The translations under genes were made by a program, and so were the position numbers. A stretch of 64,000 nt of DNA from Streptomyces dangxiongensis (GTDB lineage: Bacteria; Actinomycetota; Actinomycetes; Streptomycetales; Streptomycetaceae): NCBI RefSeq assembly GCF_003675325.1, contig NZ_CP033073.1, positions 2,914,001 to 2,978,000 of the forward strand, given 5' to 3'. Shown piece by piece: positions 60,778 to 64,000 of the stretch. The notes beneath the pieces were generated by a model, which did not search any database, was not told the origin of the DNA, and worked only from the letters and a program-made list of their open reading frames with translations. Every line of letters begins with the position of its first letter. Position 1 is the first letter of the stretch.

Positions 60778-62601
60778 TCAGCCCAGGCGCTCCACCAGCG
60801 CGCGGTACTGGTCCCACAGCTCCTTCGGCGTGTGCTCGCCGAAGGTCTCCAGGTGACCGGGGACCAGGGCGGCCTCCTCGCGCCACACGTCCGTGTCGAC
60901 GGTGAGCAGGAAGTCCAGGTCGGACTCGGACAGGTCGAGGCCGTCGGTGTCCAGGGCACCCCTGGCCGGCAGGATGCCGATCGGCGTCTCGACCCCCTCG
61001 GCCGTGCCCTCCAGCCGCTCCACGATCCACTTCAGAACGCGGGAGTTCTCGCCGAAGCCGGGCCAGACGAAGGCGCCGTCGTCGTTCTTGCGGAACCAGT
61101 TGACGTAGTAGATCTTCGGCAGCTTCGACTGGTCCTTGTCCTTGGCCACGTCGACCCAGTGGGCCATGTAGTCGCCCATGTTGTAGCCGCAGAACGGCAG
61201 CATCGCGAACGGGTCGCGGCGCAGCTCGCCGACCTTGCCCTCGGCGGCCGCGGTCTTCTCGGAGGCCACGTTGGCGCCGAGGAACACGCCGTGGTTCCAG
61301 TCGAAGGACTCCGTCACGAGCGGCACCGCGCTGGCGCGCCGGCCGCCGAAGAGGATCGCCGAGATCGGCACGCCCTTGGGGTCCTCCCATTCGGGCGCGA
61401 TGATCGGGCACTGCGAGGCCGGCACGGTGAAGCGGGCGTTGGGGTGGGCGGCCGGCGTGCCGGAGGCCGGCGTCCAGTCGTTGCCCTTCCAGTCGGTCAG
61501 GTGGGCCGGGGGCTCCTCGGTCATGCCCTCCCACCACACGTCGCCGTCGTCGGTGAGCGCGACGTTGGTGAAGACGGCGTTGCCCCACAGGGTCTTCATC
61601 GCGTTGGCGTTGGTGTGCTCACCGGTGCCGGGCGCGACGCCGAAGAAGCCGGCCTCCGGGTTGATCGCGTAGAGGCGGCCGTCCTCCCCGAACCGCATCC
61701 AGGCGATGTCGTCGCCGATCGTCTCGACGGTCCAGCCGGAGATCGTGGGCTCCAGCATGGCGAGGTTGGTCTTGCCGCAGGCGCTCGGGAAGGCGGCGGC
61801 GACGTACTTGGACTCGCCCCGCGGCGGGGTGAGCTTGAGGATCAGCATGTGCTCGGCGAGCCAGCCCTCGTCGCGGGCCATGACGGAGGCGATGCGCAGG
61901 GCGTAGCACTTCTTGCCGAGCAGGGCGTTGCCGCCGTAGCCGGAGCCGTAGGACCAGATCTCGCGCGACTCGGGGAAGTGCGAGATGTACTTGGTGGAGT
62001 TGCACGGCCACGGCACGTCCTCCTGGCCCTCCTCCAGGGGGGCGCCGAGGGTGTGGACGGCGCGCACGAAGAAGCCCTCGTCGCCCAGCTCGTCCAGGAC
62101 GGCCCGGCCCATGCGGGTCATCGTGCGCATGGAGACGGCGACGTAGGCGGAGTCGGTGATCTCCACGCCGATCGCGGACAGCGGGGAGCCGAGGGGGCCC
62201 ATGCAGAAGGGCACGACGTACATGGTGCGGCCGCGCATGGAGCCGCGGAACAGGCCCTGCTCGCCGGCGAAGATCTCCCGCATCTCGGCGGGGGCCTTCC
62301 AGTGGTTGGTCGGGCCCGCGTCCTGCTCCTCCTCGGAGCAGATGAAGGTGCGGTCCTCCACGCGCGCGACGTCCGTCGGGTCGGAGGCGGCGTAGTAGGA
62401 GTGGGGGCGCTTGACCGGGTCCAGCTTCCGGAACGTGCCCTTCGCTACCAGTTCCTCGCACAGCCGCTCGTACTCGGCCTCGGAGCCGTCGCACCAGACC
62501 ACACTGTCCGGCTGCGTCAGTTCGGCGATCTCGTTGACCCACGAGATCAGTTCCTGGTGGTGGGTGGGGACGACGGTGGGAGCCGCGATGTCGCGCGCCA
62601 C
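60778..62601 (-). CDS. pckA: Phosphoenolpyruvate carboxykinase (GTP)
   Basis: A 607-residue GTP-dependent PEP carboxykinase, which converts oxaloacetate plus GTP to PEP, CO2 and GDP in gluconeogenesis. The P-loop with the reactive cysteine FPSACGKTN is at 271-279, preceded by [10 protein letters not shown]. Also seen are the PEP-binding [18 protein letters not shown] region, the Mn-site blocks and NAR-x-x-VPASQCP. The start is GTG at 62601 with AGGAG six bases upstream, although the frame stays open to 62694. An 11-base-spaced TGCCC/GGGCA dyad lies in the upstream region (62717-62737). Confidence 0.96.
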   Translation of the reverse strand: MARDIAAPTVVPTHHQELISWVNEIAELTQPDSVVWCDGSEAEYERLCEELVAKGTFRKLDPVKRPHSYYAASDPTDVARVEDRTFICSEEEQDAGPTNHWKAPAEMREIFAGEQGLFRGSMRGRTMYVVPFCMGPLGSPLSAIGVEITDSAYVAVSMRTMTRMGRAVLDELGDEGFFVRAVHTLGAPLEEGQEDVPWPCNSTKYISHFPESREIWSYGSGYGGNALLGKKCYALRIASVMARDEGWLAEHMLILKLTPPRGESKYVAAAFPSACGKTNLAMLEPTISGWTVETIGDDIAWMRFGEDGRLYAINPEAGFFGVAPGTGEHTNANAMKTLWGNAVFTNVALTDDGDVWWEGMTEEPPAHLTDWKGNDWTPASGTPAAHPNARFTVPASQCPIIAPEWEDPKGVPISAILFGGRRASAVPLVTESFDWNHGVFLGANVASEKTAAAEGKVGELRRDPFAMLPFCGYNMGDYMAHWVDVAKDKDQSKLPKIYYVNWFRKNDDGAFVWPGFGENSRVLKWIVERLEGTAEGVETPIGILPARGALDTDGLDLSESDLDFLLTVDTDVWREEAALVPGHLETFGEHTPKELWDQYRALVERLG

Positions 62602-62872
62602 GATTGCTCCTAAATGAGGGATTTTTGTGTTGTTCGCCCCGTGGGGGCCGCGGCCCGGATGCTTCGTAGCCCGCTCATCCGGTGCCGACCGCACTCATTT
62701 GATCATCCGAGTTTAGTGCCCATCTGTCCAGAGGGCATCACAGGTGAGCAGCGTGAGGAATCCCACGGTTACCGCGATTCTTTGCGTCCGCGTTGGGTTC
62801 AACTGAAGGACTTTTTGCCTCGGCGCCTTCGAAGGGCAGCACTGATGGGCGATTTCCGGTGGCCTGGGTACC

Positions 62873-63595
62873 ATGCGGTCCATGACTGCGTCCGTCCCCG
62901 ACACGCCCACGGACACGCCGGCCGCCGGCCGCGGTCCCGTCGAACTCTCCCTGCCGCACCCGGTCAAGCCCCGGCTCCGCGGCTGGCTCCACCTGGGCAT
63001 GTTTCCGGCCGTACTCATCGCGGGACTCGTGCTCACCGCCGGCGCCCACTCCTCCAGGGGCCGCGTCGCCTGCGGGATCTACGTCCTCACGGCCTGCCTG
63101 CTCTTCGGCGTCAGCGCGCTGTACCACCGGGGCGACTGGAGCCCCCGGATGGACCGCGTCCTGCGCCGCCTCGACCACGCCAACATCTTCCTGATCATCG
63201 CGGGCACCTACACCCCGCTGACCCTGCTGCTCCTGCCCGGCACCAAGGGCCGGTGGCTGCTGTGGGGGATCTGGGGCGCCGCGGCGGCCGGCATCGCCTT
63301 CCGCGTCTTCTGGGTCGGCGCCCCGCGCTGGCTCTACACGCCCTGCTACATCGCGATGGGCTGGGCGGCCGTCTTCTTCCTGCCCGACTTCGCGCGCACC
63401 GGCGGCATCGCCGTCCTGGTCCTGGTGGTCGTCGGCGGGCTGCTCTACAGCGCCGGCGGCGTGGTCTACGGCATCAAGCGGCCGAACCCGTCACCGCGCT
63501 GGTTCGGCTTCCACGAGGTCTTCCATTCCCTCACCCTCGCCGCGTTCGTCGTCCACTACGTCGGCATCTCGCTGGTGGCCTACCAGCACGCCTGA
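62873..63595 (+). CDS. Hemolysin III / PAQR family membrane protein
   Basis: A 240-residue protein (237 if the second ATG at 62882 is used) with seven membrane segments. Family signals are VSALYHRGDW, RRLDHANIFLIIAGTYTPL with the metal-binding His, and the C-terminal FGFHEVFHSLTLAAFVVHYVG with two His. Members are zinc-dependent membrane proteins related to adiponectin receptors, with proposed lipid hydrolase activity; the name hemolysin is historical. The ribosome site is weak for both starts. Confidence 0.9.
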   Translation: MRSMTASVPDTPTDTPAAGRGPVELSLPHPVKPRLRGWLHLGMFPAVLIAGLVLTAGAHSSRGRVACGIYVLTACLLFGVSALYHRGDWSPRMDRVLRRLDHANIFLIIAGTYTPLTLLLLPGTKGRWLLWGIWGAAAAGIAFRVFWVGAPRWLYTPCYIAMGWAAVFFLPDFARTGGIAVLVLVVVGGLLYSAGGVVYGIKRPNPSPRWFGFHEVFHSLTLAAFVVHYVGISLVAYQHA

Positions 63596-63617
63596 CCCCG
63601 TCCGTCCCGCACCCGGC

Positions 63618-63647
63618 ACGGCCACGGCTCCCCCCGGCCGTGGCCGT
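63618..63647 (+). terminator. Terminator of the hemolysin III family gene
   Basis: ACGGCCACGGC (63618-63628) pairs with GCCGTGGCCGT (63637-63647), an 11-base perfect stem followed by TTCCCGTC, 22 bases after the stop. Confidence 0.75.
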
Positions 63648-63725
63648 TTCCCGTCCCCCGGTGGCGCCGTGCCCGGCCCGCGCGGCTGCCCCGGCCGTGG
63701 CCGCCGCCACGGCGGATGCCCGACA

Positions 63726-64000
63726 ATGACGGGCATGACGGCCGCACCCCCGCCCACCGCCTCCACCCCCGACGGGCGCCGCCCCGGCCTGCGCGAACGC
63801 AAGAAGACCAAGACCCGGGAGGCGATCCGCGCGGCCACGTACACGCTGATCGAGGAGCAGGGCTGGGAGGCCACGACGATCGACCGGATCGCCGCCCGGG
63901 CCGAGGTGTCGCCGTCGACGGTCCTCAGGTACTTCCCGGCCAAGGAGGACATCGTCGTCACCGACGCGTCCGACGCGTACGACGCGCTCCTCCTGGCCGA
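63726..64000 (+). CDS. TetR family transcriptional regulator, N-terminal part (cut by window end)
   Basis: About 91 residues are inside the window. After a Pro-rich N-terminus the TetR_N helix-turn-helix is clear at about 30-75: TREAIRAATYTLIEEQGWEATTIDRIAARAEVS, then the STVLRYFPAKEDI recognition end. The ligand-binding domain lies outside. ATG at 63726 or 63735 (same frame). The target is not predictable. Confidence 0.88.
   Translation, partial: MTGMTAAPPPTASTPDGRRPGLRERKKTKTREAIRAATYTLIEEQGWEATTIDRIAARAEVSPSTVLRYFPAKEDIVVTDASDAYDALLLA

Overview
The window is high-GC actinobacterial DNA, almost certainly from a Streptomyces chromosome. Codon third positions are nearly all G or C, GTG starts are common, many genes overlap by 4 bases (ATGA/GTGA), and several gene families are typical of the genus: a WhiB-like protein, OxyR-AhpC-AhpD, GTP-type PEP carboxykinase, a DasR-type site before a chitinase, and a T7SS-signal RHS protein. 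From memory, the order glpX, WhiB-like, two fumarases ... pckA matches the core region around SCO5047 to SCO4979 of S. coelicolor. This is synteny by recall, not a search. I saw no tRNA, rRNA, CRISPR array, insertion sequence or prophage.

Layout. 1-8.9 kb: end of glpX, a WhiB-like regulator, a DUF1707 protein, class I and class II fumarases, a DUF402 protein, a possible small coupled ORF and a SpoIIE-type phosphatase with an anti-sigma-like domain. 8.9-16.4 kb: class A penicillin-binding protein, an SPFH/ribbon-helix-helix pair behind a palindrome, and a PadR-controlled ABC exporter. 16.4-24.9 kb: oxyR/ahpC/ahpD, an AI-2E family membrane protein, a secreted transglycosylase-like protein with a long leader, a PIN-PhoH protein, a cis-prenyltransferase, a gene-poor stretch rich in inverted repeats, and an acetyltransferase. 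24.9-26.6 kb: a luciferase-like oxidoreductase and a frameshifted DUF192 gene. 26.6-37.9 kb: a Tad/Flp pilus locus on the minus strand containing its own histidine kinase/response regulator pair. 38-40 kb: a GH18 chitinase. 40-46.4 kb: an SseB / T7SS-signal / RHS polymorphic toxin locus broken by four small indels, ending in a toxin tail and an AT-richer immunity-like gene. 46.9-49.8 kb: a lamin-tail protein, an M14 carboxypeptidase and an unrecognised protein. 49.8-56.7 kb: two divergent operons around IclR-type half-sites that look like an N-acyl-D-amino acid / D-amino acid utilisation module. 56.7-64 kb: a secreted serine protease, a membrane protein, an AlaA-like aminotransferase, a small conserved protein, pckA, a hemolysin III family protein and the start of a TetR regulator.

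How it fits together. Much of the window is central carbon metabolism (fructose bisphosphatase, fumarases, PEP carboxykinase, aminotransferase). Cell-envelope functions (PBP, transglycosylase-like protein, prenyltransferase, Tad pilus) and stress functions (OxyR regulon, PhoH, phosphatase) are interleaved with it. The accessory parts most worth checking are the decayed RHS locus, the Tad locus with an embedded two-component system, the inverted-repeat cluster at 24.04-24.26 kb and the D-amino acid module.
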